Part shown: in pieces, positions 49,878-61,100 of the stretch
Layout: each line of letters opens with the position of its first letter
Numbering within the stretch: position 1 is the first letter of the stretch
Origin: Rhodocollybia butyracea
Taxonomy: Eukaryota; Basidiomycota; Agaricomycetes; Agaricales; Omphalotaceae
Length of the DNA: 64,000 bases
Direction of reading: 5' to 3'
Assembly (NCBI GenBank): GCA_015501585.1
Contig: JADNRY010000079.1
Coordinates: 62,001-126,000 of the forward strand
Translations under genes and position numbers: made by a program
The notes under the pieces: generated by a model
Told to the model about the DNA's origin: nothing
Database searches by the model: none
The model's input: only the letters and a program-made list of their open reading frames with translations

Positions 49878-50596
49878 TTTCCTGATGGTATTTGCGCACA
49901 AGTTGAACGGGTCGGGCGACATTGTAGATGAGAAAGCGAGGCTAGTGGTCAATGGGGGCAAGCAGGTCAAGGGGGTTGACTTCTTTGAGGTATTTGCGGC
50001 AGTTCTTAGACTCGAATCCCTCAGAATCCTTATAGCCGTGTGGGTTTCCTTGGGATACTTCATCTGGCAAATCGACTTTGCCTCGGCCTATCTCAATGCG
50101 GAGATGAAAGAAGAAATGTATGTACCCCCTCCTGAAGGCTTCAAGGGGCGAGGATCCGGGAAAGTCATGCGCATGAAGAAATTGCTATACGGTTCGATGC
50201 AAGCAGGTAGGAACTGGTGGAAACAATTAGATGGAACATATAAAGAACTCGGATATACTTGGTCACAGGCAAACCAATGTGTAAGGACGAGGAGGTTAGA
50301 TTCAGGGGGGCATACTGGGACCAACTACTTGCAAAATACGGAATGCAAGATCTCAAACCAAAACCCACTCCTTACCCTCCCAGCCTCGCGCTATCAAAGG
50401 AACAATCCCCAAAGACCGAAGAAGACCGTCATTTCATGCGAGACAAGCCCTACGTGGAAATCTTGGGAGGTGTTCAATTTGGGCAGGGAGCATGTCGCCC
50501 TGACATGGCTTTCGAGACGAATGATCTGTCTAGGTTCACTCACGACCCAGGGGTACCTCACTGGCATGCGCTGGTTCACTTGTTGAGGTACATTGT

Positions 50597-50748
50597 TGTA
50601 ACGCCTACGGCACGTTCATTGCCGTTAGCGCCGATATTACATAATTAGTCTACTCTTATCCTTGTGCCACATACTCGTTTTGGTCTATTTCTCTAATAGA
50701 ACATGATCTTGTTCATGGTCTGAGGCATTAAGAGTCAGGGCTCTTACA
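50597..50748 (+). repeat. Left LTR of nested element
   Basis: 152 bp; differs from the right copy at about six positions, five of them transitions. Confidence 0.9.
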
Positions 50749-50791
50749 CTTTTTTGAGCAACCTTGTCCTGAATAGGACTATTACAGCAAT

Positions 50792-51382
50792 ATGACCACA
50801 CAACAGCACAACTCAAGCCATGACTCTGTCATGGCTCTGGCTTACTCTTTTCTTTCTCAAATCCTTTCCATGTTCCCTCATGATCCTCTCTCACACATCT
50901 CTGGGATCCTGGACTTCTCCTCCCAGGGAATTCAACAGCTGCTAGTCAACTTTAAGCAGCTCTGGGAACAACATGGTCTTTCAGTGGCTGGTAGGGATTT
51001 GGCAGAGGCAGTGGTGCAGGATTCAACATTAAGATGTTGCTGGGCAGTGAAGGAAGAAGGTTTCCAGGCAGAGGTCTGTTTTCAGATGATAGAGTCTATT
51101 AAGAGACTGGGAGAAGAGTTTGGAATGGAACTGTCCAAATCTCAAACACCACCTCCTGCTCCAAGTTCTCCATCACCTTTGACCGCTCCTACTGCCTCAT
51201 CACCAACTCCCATGCTCGCTTTGAACGCATTGAACGCATTAAAATCATCTCCACATGCTCTGACATTGGTTTCACCCTCCAAACCCACTTCCCCTTCATT
51301 TCGACTCCAACCAACCTCAGAGTTTGCACGGGAGGTGGCTGAACTGCGGAAAGCAGGCCAGTATTTGGGTATTTACGTGTAG
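50792..51382 (+). CDS. Gag-like or accessory ORF of the nested element
   Basis: 196 residues with ATG shortly after the left LTR. N-terminal half MTTQQHNSSHDSVMALAYSF with helical, leucine-rich character; middle rich in Pro/Ser/Thr (QTPPPAPSSPSPLTAPTASS); end REVAELRKAGQYLG. No zinc knuckle and no recognised domain. Its position is that of gag in LTR elements, but identity is inferred from place only. Confidence 0.45.
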   Translation: MTTQQHNSSHDSVMALAYSFLSQILSMFPHDPLSHISGILDFSSQGIQQLLVNFKQLWEQHGLSVAGRDLAEAVVQDSTLRCCWAVKEEGFQAEVCFQMIESIKRLGEEFGMELSKSQTPPPAPSSPSPLTAPTASSPTPMLALNALNALKSSPHALTLVSPSKPTSPSFRLQPTSEFAREVAELRKAGQYLGIYV

Positions 51383-51439
51383 GTATGCGAAAGGTGCTAT
51401 AAAACAACCTAACAAAAACACTACCGCACCTAACCAGAC

Positions 51440-53530
51440 TATCAATATGTAAGGGAGCGAGGGCGGGTTGTCAGAGATTCCCCGAGGGAAAGTCTTGTTA
51501 TATCGGATGTACGTGCGCGACTGCTCCAGGTTCAAGACTGTAGCGCTAACATGGGTAACTAAGCTTGGACAACTCTTAGAACTGAGTCGAGGGAAGCCCA
51601 GCTGGGTGTACATATGTACGAGGGAACGTCGGGATGTCCGAATCAATATAACCAAACCAAAACCAATAATGCGTATGTGTCCAAAACCAAATAATCAAAA
51701 CCAAAACCAATACAACGAAACTAAGATTCTCCTAGGCAAACTCTGGCTCTAGCTAGAATAGTAATCTCGAGGTTTGTCAACAACCCTAGGCAAACTCTGG
51801 CACTAGCTGCTGTGACGCCGTAAAGTCCTCGACCAAACTCTGGGCCAAGCTACAATATTGTGAGTGAACTTAATCACTAGGAACTTGTACCACAATCTTA
51901 GTGGCTCGCCTAACTTCACAGGGAAGTTGACTAAGGAACCCTCACTCTGGAGCCAAATAATTCCTTACTAGAAACCGTCCCCTCTAAGGAAGCAACTAGA
52001 TTTAAGGTTGATCTGGAGTTCGAGGGAACTCAGACGCTCAAGACTCGATCAGATTCTCAAGTGGGCCAAAGGAAGTTTGTGAAATTCTATTACAGGCCAA
52101 ATTCCGCCGAGCAAGTAATATGACAGTAAATCAAACTCCTTGAAGAAACTATCAGTCACTCCGCGGTAAAGCGTCGAGACTGGCTAACAACTTCGTGAAG
52201 CAACTAACACTTCTCCGCGGGAACACGTAGAGAGGTGACCAGCTACTTACTAGGTGAAGAAACTAACAACCAACTCGTAGTTAAGTAGAGAAGCGTCACG
52301 CTACTAGTCCCGAGGACGTTCTACGGAGCTCACTTCCTAACATACAAATTGAGGGAAAGATCCTCTGAGGTGAAGGAACACAACCAATCTTGTACAGGGG
52401 AGGTGGCAAGTAACTTCGTGAAGTTTATTACTTTCTAAAGATAACCAAGTCAGGAGGCGTCACGCTACTAGTCCCGAGGGGACGTTCTACAGAGCACTGG
52501 TCTTAGCAGTCAAATCGAGGGCAAGAAACTTGTCTTATTGAATAAATATATCTGGCTTATATACTGAGTAGAGAGAGTTTAATACGAAAAATAGATGAAA
52601 CAGATATGGCGAGAGACGGAAAGAGAGTGGAACAGAGGAATCTGGCTCGGAAAGGAAACTCCAACCTATATATGGTACACACGATAAAGAAATAGTCCAT
52701 TCTTGGGTATATATCAGAGGTAAAATATGATTTCGTGAGGATTAACATAGTTTTAGAGTGTTTTGATCCGAGCGAGGTTTCTCCGATTACTCCACAATTC
52801 TCCGGGGTCAGGAGTACCTTTACGCTTCATGATCACTTGCCGCCCGGTTTCCCTTGGGTGAGTTTCATTCTATTCCTTGGATAGTTCTGTCCATCCTGAG
52901 TGTGATTAACATTCTCTCGAGAAGGCCTGTTATCTAGCTTTCCAACGACACCACTTATGATAATCTCGAGCAACTGCGCTGAGTATGTACAAGTGATTCC
53001 CGATAGTCGGCTTTAACGGATAAGACCTTCCGTGTATGATTTCTAAGATCAAATGTTTTGATTTGCCAAGGCTATCCCGGCGCGTAGCTTTCCGTAGGAC
53101 CGCTAAGCATGTTTCTACCGTCCTCACGGTTGCGACCGGTGCCGCGAATAGATCTCTACGGTTTCCTCGGGATCGTTCTGGTCCATTGTTACGGACTGTA
53201 AAGTCCACATCTTAACATAGCCCGTTGGGGGTCTTAGTGCGAGGGATGTAGTTTAGAGAGTCTACACTCTTTGGGTATAACTAGATTGACAATCTAGCGT
53301 TACATCTCCGGGCAGCCCAGGTATCCTCGCTAGCTTGGCTCTAGGCTATGCTTGTGGGCGTACCTTCATGGCTCGCTGAGTATTATTGTTAAGTTCTTTG
53401 CCTCGGCAACAGCTATCACGCTCGGGCTCCGTATAACTCTCTTATTGCATTGTATAACACGTACAAAGTGTCAAAACGTACGGTTACACGCCTTAGGCCG
53501 ATTTTAGGCCTAATACCGGAAACTCGAAGT
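51440..53530. repeat. Unclassified repeat DNA inside nested element
   Basis: Rich in near-repeats: cctaggcaaactctggc (51731, 51786), agtcccgagg-acgttctac (52305, 52470) and aagaaactaacaac-type runs. A tgtaaggg start at 51448 and a ggttaca at 53483 would suit a long (~2 kb) solo LTR of a Gypsy-type element, but no matching target duplication was found. No protein domain recognised. Confidence 0.35.
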
Positions 53531-53534
53531 ATTC

Positions 53535-54080
53535 ATGGATGAACATGTCATGGGGCTCGAACACACAGCTGGCACACCGCCAGCTCGTGTTCATCTCTCA
53601 AACACTCCAACCGAGTGTACACCTGTGCCTTACATTGCCCCTGTGACTGCTGTTCCACCAACAGGCCTTTGTAAACGTGTCAAACACAATGTGTATGGTG
53701 CGTTTGGTTCACTCTTGCTTCATTCAAGTTGTTGCCCATCCCAATCTGGTACACTCATGCCATCACCCTCACCCACTGAAACTCCCCATCACCATATTTG
53801 TGCTCCCAATCAATGCTCCCATTCATGGCGCTGGAGATCTACTGTCTCCAATGTGCCACCACCATCTCAATCTGGACTTAGTGTCAGCATCCAGAGAATC
53901 CGGCGATTTTCACAGGACACTTTCTCTTCTTCTGCACTTATGGAAATTGCCAGCATACTACATTGTACATTACCTATTAGATGACTGTATGTTTCTCTTT
54001 GTTATGTTTTCCCTTTTCCATCTTTCTCTTTTGTTTTTTTTTGGGTAAGATGGACCTGTGGGGTCAATCTAGGGGGCATG
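53535..54080 (+). other. 3' internal part of nested element
   Basis: An open frame at 53535-53984 (start MDEHVMGLEHTAGTPPARVH) and another at 53677-54048 overlap in different frames. Neither shows a known domain. Ends in a T-rich stretch and the purine tract before the LTR. Confidence 0.35.
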
Positions 54081-54232
54081 TGTAACGCCTACGGCACGTT
54101 CATTGCCGTTAGCGCCGATATTACATAATTAGTCTACTCTTATCCTCGTACCACATACTCGTTTCGGTCTATTTCTCTAATAGAACGAGATCTTGCTCAT
54201 GGTCTGAGGCATTAAGAGTCAGGGCTCTTACA
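54081..54232 (+). repeat. Right LTR of nested element
   Basis: 152 bp, followed directly by ATTGT and the rest of the copia RNase H. Confidence 0.9.
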
Positions 54233-54237
54233 ATTGT

Positions 54238-54769
54238 AGGGACAAAACATCTCGGTATCACCTTTCGACGGTTGAAGGACGGCCTCAAGCCCCGCACCTA
54301 TGGAGATGCAAATCATGCTGCATGCGTTGATACACGCCGCTCAGTATCAGGAGTTATGACCATGCTCGCTGGCGGGCCGGTGTTTTGGATGTCGAAAAGG
54401 CAAGATGTAGTATCGATCTCGACAATGGAGTCCGAATATATTGCCTACGGAAAGGGGACACAACAGGCGAAGTGGATACACAGTTTTATGTCCAAGATCG
54501 GTTATCCACCTACACTTCCATCCGACCTCTACGCTGACAACAAGAGCGCAATAGCTATCTCGGAAAATCCTCGCTTCCACCAATGTGTAAAACATATCGA
54601 TATTCGCTACCACTTCCTTCGCGATCTCGTAGAAAAGGGGGAAGTCAAAATCCATTACATTCCTTCTGAAGAGAATTTAGCCGACATTCTAACGAAGCCC
54701 TTGGGAACGACTCTTCATCGGAAGATAATAGCGATGATGGGCATGGAGAAGGACGATGAGCAGGACTAG
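54238..54769 (+). pseudogene. Broken copia pol, RNase H end
   Basis: Continues the frame of the 5' part: GTKHLGITF, TYGDANHAACVDTRRSVSG, VSISTMESEYIAYGKGTQQ (catalytic Glu), LYADNKSAI (catalytic Asp) and NLADILTKPLG. This last 170 codons is itself open. Confidence 0.88.
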
Positions 54770-54774
54770 GGGAG

Positions 54775-55131
54775 TGTTGGGATCCGGGCTGGAGTCCCGC
54801 TATCTCGTATGCCCCGGGATAACTATAGGGGTAATATTTCTACCTTTCGCTTTCTTTATTCCTTCAATGCCGTTATCTTTCTTCCATTATTTTCTTTGCT
54901 ATATTCCTCTGCCGGGCTGCAGTATTTAACTTAGAGTATTTACGACGTAGCACCCCAGTTGATTCACTTGTAGTGTCCTGGGGTGCGTACTTATCTTTTA
55001 TTTAACTTTACAGCTTACTAACTATTGTACCTTCAGATATCGTATTAATTAGTTCTACAGGTACGGTTACTTATCGAATATGAGTTGATTCACTTGTAGT
55101 GTCCTGGGATATCGTATTAATTAGTTCTACA
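54775..55131 (+). repeat. Right LTR of old copia element
   Basis: 357 bp, TG...CA, preceded by the purine tract at the end of pol and followed by TATCT. Confidence 0.9.
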
Positions 55132-56824
55132 TATCTAATGTATCAGTACCTTCAAAGTATGACCCATTACAGTGCTTCTGCGGGTCAGTCTCTTGTTTGA
55201 ATTTTATATGTATGACTGATTTTCCGTTGAAATTGACGGTGGGAAGGAAAGGAAAACCACGTGGTCCTATTGAGGAACAGTCGGGGCGACTCGGAGAAAC
55301 TTTTTGGCATCAAGCTGCGAGTAAGCACACCATGGAAAGCATCACGTGTAGGACAGAATGGTTTATTGATCACATAATGATGAACCGAACGATATGCTAT
55401 ATAGGTTTCTTATTATTATTATTGTAGCTGTAACTGCTATTGGTCTTTCCTTCGTCTGGCGGATCTACTGCTACTAGTACCTATGCGTAATGAGCTCGCT
55501 CAGACAACAGGGAGTTGGCCCCATAGTTTCTCGGATCCCTGCGTATCAGCACTTGAAGCCGGTATAAACCTAACCTAATCAGACTATGCTCACATTTGTC
55601 TGCAGACAGTACTCTCAATACTCTCAACTCCTCTGCTCATCTCTTGTAGCCAATACCGTAGATAATTAATCACAACATGATACATCCTACTCTGATGAAC
55701 CTGGTATAAGCCGGAGTCGAGTATTGCCCAAGTATTGCCTAGCCTATCTGCAAAACCTGGGTTTTGATCAAAGCAGCTCTATTCAGTTGCTATTCAGTCC
55801 AAAGCATCTCAGAGCAAGGGTACTCGCTGTAGAGCACTCTGAGCCGCTCTGGGTTGCTTTGGCAGCTTTGGAGCGCTCCAGAGTGCTCCAGAGCAGCCAG
55901 AGCTTGTCCCAGGTTTTGCAGATTAGTAGGGGAACAAACATCATACTGTATGGCATATGCCTTAGATGTAAGTCGTATATACTTACTATCTAGCCATTGG
56001 ATCTGGAGCAGTGGTGCCAGATCTACAGCATCTTAATTTCGAGCTCTTTCACTCCTCTCCCAGTGGTTCCGGCATTCAGTACTAGGACCATGCTGCGTGT
56101 TAATTCTTCCTTCCTTCCTTCCCTGTCTCCGCAGACTTAAATGTCATGTATAACCAACTAAAACAGTCCCTCTACTTATGTGTTGCTTATGTGACACTAC
56201 ACTATGGGCAAAAAGATAGATTAACTGATGGCGCCACAATCTGAGTAGTACCCAATTTGACATGCAAGCGCTTCTCTTTCTCGCTTTCTCGATTCACGGA
56301 CATGCAGATCTGTGCAGGCTTCATTTTTGGATCATGTTTCAAATCAGAATCTGCCGATGTCCCCGCTATCTTGCAGCACTTCCAGAAGATAATATGCCAC
56401 ATTGCCAGTCGCAAAATATAATAAATAAAATAGGTACGGGAGTGTTGAAACAATTGATGCGACGCTAGGCGGAGCTCCATCAACGCTTGCGAGAAAGCGG
56501 CAGCACTACTCGCTATATACCCACAAAGGCTTTTAACCTCTTCCAACATACCAGCCAGGACGTTGAAGGACCAAGAAATCTTGATTTTAGGACAGAAACA
56601 CACATACATAGCTTATCTAGGTAATGCGGGATCAACCTGCATGTTAATTTGTCTCCAAAAACCTCTGTGAGTGCACTAGAGTGCACTGTGTAGATGAGGA
56701 TGATTCAAATGGACTCCAATGTTTGTATGGAGGAGGAGGATCAGCCATCATGTCATTGCTCGGGTATCTATTTTTGTTTTATTTAATTTTTGCAACTGAC
56801 ATTATTTTCTGGAAGCACTGTAAC
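55132..56824. other. Spacer between old copia element and gene K
   Basis: No gene recognised. 55190-55380 is related to 36840-37215 (DUF6533 downstream flank). It contains a small terminal-inverted-repeat element (55745-55926) and at 56160-56350 a decayed DUF6533 exon scrap (gtgacactacactatgggca, gattcacggacatgcagatc). Confidence 0.45.
55745..55926. mobile_element. Small MITE-like element
   Basis: About 180 bp with inverted ends atctgcaaaacctggg and cccaggttttgcagat. Interior made of gctctggg/ccagagc-type inverted motifs; non-coding. Target duplication not clear (cct before, tag after). Confidence 0.6.
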
Positions 56825-56888
56825 ACAGGTCGTCGCTAATGACGTCTTATTTGATAGCAGTCCTTCTACAAACCTGATAAATAGGTTT
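56825..56888 (+). promoter_or_regulatory. Conserved upstream block of gene K
   Basis: caggtcgtcgctaatgacgt, then gcagtccttctacaaacctg and ataaatagg, about 55 bp before the ATG; palindrome partly decayed. Confidence 0.55.
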
Positions 56889-57850
56889 AGACCCACTTGT
56901 GTTGTTGCTATCTCCCCGTCGCAATTTTACATTTTTGAGTTCATGACTGTCCATCTAACGCTAGAAGAGGTGGTACAACTCTTGGATGATAGGACATTGA
57001 TTTCGGTACTTCACATTACTGCTTTCCTCTCCAAGCCTGCTGAATGTTTGCTGAATGTCATGGTGGTTCTCTCCTAGTATGTTGTTTGTATGTAACTTTG
57101 ATTCTTCCTTATCCTCATAGCACTCATACTAGTTTGAACAGTATCTAGCACTGTACTTTTCCTGTATGACTGGATGCTCACGCTTCCGGTGGAACTGGAT
57201 GTTGTATGGTCCGAGAAGCTACGACCTCTAAGACTTCTGAATGTGCTCTACGTCATCCAGCGATACATGCCGTTCATCGACACAATTGGCATTCTATTTG
57301 CAGGCAAGGATGATGTACTAACCGGTTCTTAGCTGATACTGAACGCTTACAGTGAACTTTGCAAAGCCTATAGAGCCAAATACCTGTCGTATCCTGTATA
57401 GCATCATGGCATGTAAGTGTTCTTGCTTCTCATGTGCTCATTTGTTTGATGTGTCTTCATCTCGGAAAGGGATGTATCTTACAGGAGTAGTCCTATCAGA
57501 AGGTCCTCGCTGAATCGATTCTCATATCCTTGGTTTAATAGATCCTTATTATGTAAAACTACAGCTGTCTTAACGATGCGCACCTGGGCGCTTTGGGGAA
57601 AAGATATTAGATTGACTGTTGGCCTCACGATATTCTTCGTGGGATGCTGGGTACCCGGTTTTTACGTCGCACATCTCTTCGTCGATTCACAGATATGTAA
57701 GTCCCGCGTTGCACTTACAATACAGGCTACTGATGAACCCTTGAATATTCATTGCCCCCTTCTTAGATATCCCTTCTCCACTCCCACAGTTTGGATGTGT
57801 GATACTGGGCGGTGAATCAATATTGTTCGTGTGTTGGGTGATCTTGATGG

Positions 57851-58132
57851 TGTTGGAGTATTACTCCGTACGTACGAGGTGCAGTACACCTTGCTTTGAC
57901 ATCTCTTTATTGGTATACGCCGTTAGCTTACTAGATACTGTACAGTTGGTACTATACCACGCTAGACGGCGTCTCCGAGCTCCCTCAGTTGGTTTTCATT
58001 ACCCACTGAGGTGAGCTCGTTCTTATTTATTCTGTTTCTCTAACTTACGATATATTCTAGTTTAATTCGTTCCTACAGGTATATACAATATAGTTGGTTT
58101 TCATTACCCACTGAGTTTAATTCGTTCCTACA
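57851..58132 (+). repeat. Left LTR of young copia element
   Basis: 282 bp, TGTTGGAGT...TTCCTACA. It contains an internal imperfect duplication (agttggttttcattacccac, then ttaattcgttcctaca, twice). Confidence 0.95.
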
Positions 58133-58150
58133 GATTATGAGACTCGTTCT
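58133..58150 (+). other. Primer-binding site candidate (elongator Met tRNA anticodon arm)
   Basis: GATTATGAGACT right after the LTR is the complement of AGUCUCAUAAUC, the anticodon arm of elongator methionine tRNA as I recall it. It is placed as in copia/Ty5 half-tRNA priming. Confidence 0.55.
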
Positions 58151-58197
58151 CTAATTAAAAGGAAGAAAAGAGAGAACAGCAACGAAACTTACCAAAA

Positions 58198-61100
58198 ATG
58201 TCATTTGGGAATTCGCTGAACATACCTAGACTCCCGGACGAGAAACAGCTCGTCGGTGAAGATAACTGGAGACCGTTTAAACGGGATATTCTGTTCATTG
58301 TCCAATCGAAGGGACTAGCTGGCTATATCAACGGTACCATACCCAGACCACAGCCGACTACGTACCCTACTGTCTACCCGCAGATACAGCCTACACCATT
58401 GTATAGTCCGACCCCATGCTTTGAGGAATGGGAGTCTCGCGACAGGCTCGTTGCCGGGGTGGTTATCTCAAACATCGTTGACCCAACTGGACTGGGCATT
58501 GATGAGACTAAACGTGCTTCCGAGATCTGGCAACACCTCGTAAAACGCTTCGAAAAGCGCGACGAAGCCCGTATCCACCTGGCAGACACCTCCCTTTGTA
58601 ACGAAAAATTTGATTCCGCTGAGTCAACCATGGAAGACCACGAGAAAAAGATGCGCAACCTTCTGAAGAAGGTAAACGACCTGGGAGGAACCATCCCAGA
58701 TGCGCAATTCCGCCGTATCGTGCTCGCGTCGATGCCTACAGAGTGGAAATTCTATGTACTGAACACGCCGGGAACGTCGAGCGCTGACGCATTCACGTAT
58801 CTCCATACTCTATGGATACAAAAGGAGGAGGAGAGGAAGGACGGGGAGAGGGACGCGAAGCGAGTCAAGGCACTCATGGCTGCGCACACACCAGCGAATC
58901 CTCCACCCCGATCTGCAAACCAGCAACCCTTCACCTGTCACAACTGTGGCAAACCAGGTCACATCGCAAGGAAGTGCTGGGCCAAGGGCGGCGGCATGGA
59001 AGGGCAAGGGCCTAAACACGGCCAACTGTACAAACCGAAAACCGAGCCAAGAGCAAACACAGCCGAGACTAACGACAAGGACGCACCCACGCCGATGGCC
59101 ACGTATGTGATGTCCGTCAAAGCGCACAACGACTCGGGTATGTCAATATCCGTCCCAAAACCTGTACCCAGCGCTGACACTGAGGGCAGGCAACATAATC
59201 CCATTCTAGGGAACTCAGTTCAGCGAAGGGTTGGTGGCGAGGATGTAGATAAAGACGTACCTACTCATAAAATAGTCACGCCCGAAGACTGTATAGCTTG
59301 CCGGGGTAGTACATCGCTGTATTCGCCTTCCAGACCTGCTATTCGAACATTTCTTGACTCAGGCGCCTCCGAGCACTGCTGGGTACAAAAGTCAGACTTC
59401 ATCGAATACGAGGAAGTACACGGACAGGGAGGAAGTAGTGCCATATCAGGCGACGCCGGGAAGTTTCAAATCAACGGTATTGGAACGATCCAGTTCATCA
59501 CTCGCGTGGGTGATAACGAGAGGAAAATACAACTGAAGGCGGTAAAACACACGCCGTCCTTTGGACACAACCTAATATCCGTCTCCACCCTAGACAAGAA
59601 AGGAATGCGAGGTGAATGGGGAGATGGGGTAATGACAGTTAGAGCACCTACGGGTGAGGTCGTCCTTCAGGGTTTCGGCCAGAGGAAGATGTACGAAGTC
59701 GAGGTACTAGAGTCGGGAGCGGTATTAGCGAACTACTCAAGGTCGAGGGACAGACCAACCGATATCCTCACCTGGCACCGCCGACTGGGACACATATCGA
59801 TACGTCGAATACTGCGCATGGCAAACCGGAAGCTAGTGGACGGACTAAATATATCCAGCCGCGATATCCGGGGCATGTGTGAAGACTGCCTATATGGCAA
59901 GGCGACGAAGCGTCCATTTGACGAGGTGCTAACACACGAGTCAGAGGTCCTAGAGCGAGTCCATATCGACCTATTCGGGCCAGCCCGTACCCAAACCCGA
60001 GGAGGAGCAAGCTACCTGATGCTGTGCACCGACGGTAGATCTTCATTCAGAGTACCGTTCTACCTGTCAAATAAACGAAAGGAAACTGGAATGAAGATGC
60101 TACACGAATACCGGATGATGGCCGAGACACAGACGGGGAAGAAACTGAAAACTATCCGCATAGATGGTGGAGGCGAGCTGAACAACAGCCTGGTGGACGA
60201 GTATTGTGCAGAGCACGGCATACTCATAGAGAAAGTACCACATGATTCGTCTGCAGCAAATGGGGTAGCTGAGCGAGCTTTCCGCACAGTAATGGAAGGT
60301 ACACGTACAATGCTAGAGGACTCAGGCATGCCATACTCGTTCTGGGGAGAAGCCTCATCCACATTCATATACGTAGACAACCTCGTTCCATCAGCGCGGT
60401 TCCCCGACACAGTACCAATCGAGGCGTGGACGCAGAAAAGACACGACATCGCCCACCTAAGACCTTTCGGTTGTGACTGCTGGGCAACGCTGCCACGGAG
60501 GAGAACGGATGGGAAGCTGGGCCGTCAAGCAGTCAAAGGAAAACTACTGGGGTACATGGGCAGAAGAGGGTATCGTATCTGGGTGCCAGAGACAAAATCC
60601 ATCGAGGAGTCTCACGATGTGATGTTCGAGGAGGGAGAGCCACACCGCACAAGGGAAAAGATGACAGTGGAGGATGGGGGAGAGGACAACGTCCCTACTG
60701 GCAACGGGTATAATGACCCTGAGCCTAACAGGCAGGCCAACGACCCTGCACCCGCAGTACAGGCACCCGAAGTACAACAACAGATACAGGTGCCACATCC
60801 GCATGATGAAATGAATGCCCGAAACGAGCCTGAAGCCCAAGTGCCACCAGCACCCGTACCACCAGAAGACAATGGTCCCCGCCGCAGCGCGCGCGGACAC
60901 ATCCCATCGCAGCGACTTTTGGAGAGCAGAGAGTACAAAGAACGAGAAGAGAGAGGACGCGTGACCGGTGAGATGTGGGCAAGTGAAGACGGTCCAAACC
61001 CACTAGCGCTGATTGTCGAGAGCCCATACAGCTTTGCAGCATCGGCGGGAGACCTCTGGGTACCGGCATCCTACAAACAAGCTATGAAACAACCAGAACT

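Larger units (their letters stand above)
45786..50596 (+). pseudogene. Broken copia gag-pol, 5' part
   Basis: Gag starts MASNGAIPLPIPEVPEDQ and is interrupted by a stop at 46038; a frameshift near 46560 precedes the zinc knuckle CSNCMRMGHLAEEC. Protease motif FADSGATDHFF (46776). Another shift near 47165 separates the pre-integrase WHRRFGHAG (47187), followed by integrase pieces HLDLTGP (47380) and HVDGGKEF (47573). Reverse transcriptase starts at 48440 (KAMEDLKRWMPAIQKEI), is cut by the foldback/inversion at 48609-49877, and resumes at MVFAHKLNGSGDIVDEKARLV. It continues to about 50280, where roughly 300 bp including the YxDD box are deleted. The first part of RNase H (RPDMAF, HALVHLLRYIV) ends at the nested LTR element. 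Confidence 0.88.
50597..54232 (+). mobile_element. Nested non-autonomous LTR element
   Basis: 152-bp LTRs at 50597-50748 and 54081-54232 (TGTAACGCC...CTCTTACA), with a perfect 5-bp target duplication ATTGT on both sides. Removing the element and one ATTGT restores the copia frame LRYIV-GTKHLGI. A purine run (agggggca) precedes the right LTR. The 3.3-kb interior has no protease, reverse transcriptase or integrase, so it must depend on another element. Confidence 0.9.
45342..55131 (+). mobile_element. Old Ty1/copia LTR retrotransposon with nested insertions
   Basis: Bounded by 357-bp LTRs of equal length (45342-45698, 54775-55131), each TG...CA, with flanking 5-mers TACCT and TATCT (a target duplication with one change). 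Subtracting the nested LTR element (50597-54232) and the inverted segment (48609-49877) leaves about 4.9 kb, normal for copia. Internal order gag, protease, integrase, reverse transcriptase, RNase H. A purine run (aggggag) precedes the right LTR. Many frameshifts, a missing reverse-transcriptase core and LTR divergence show it is dead. Confidence 0.92.
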
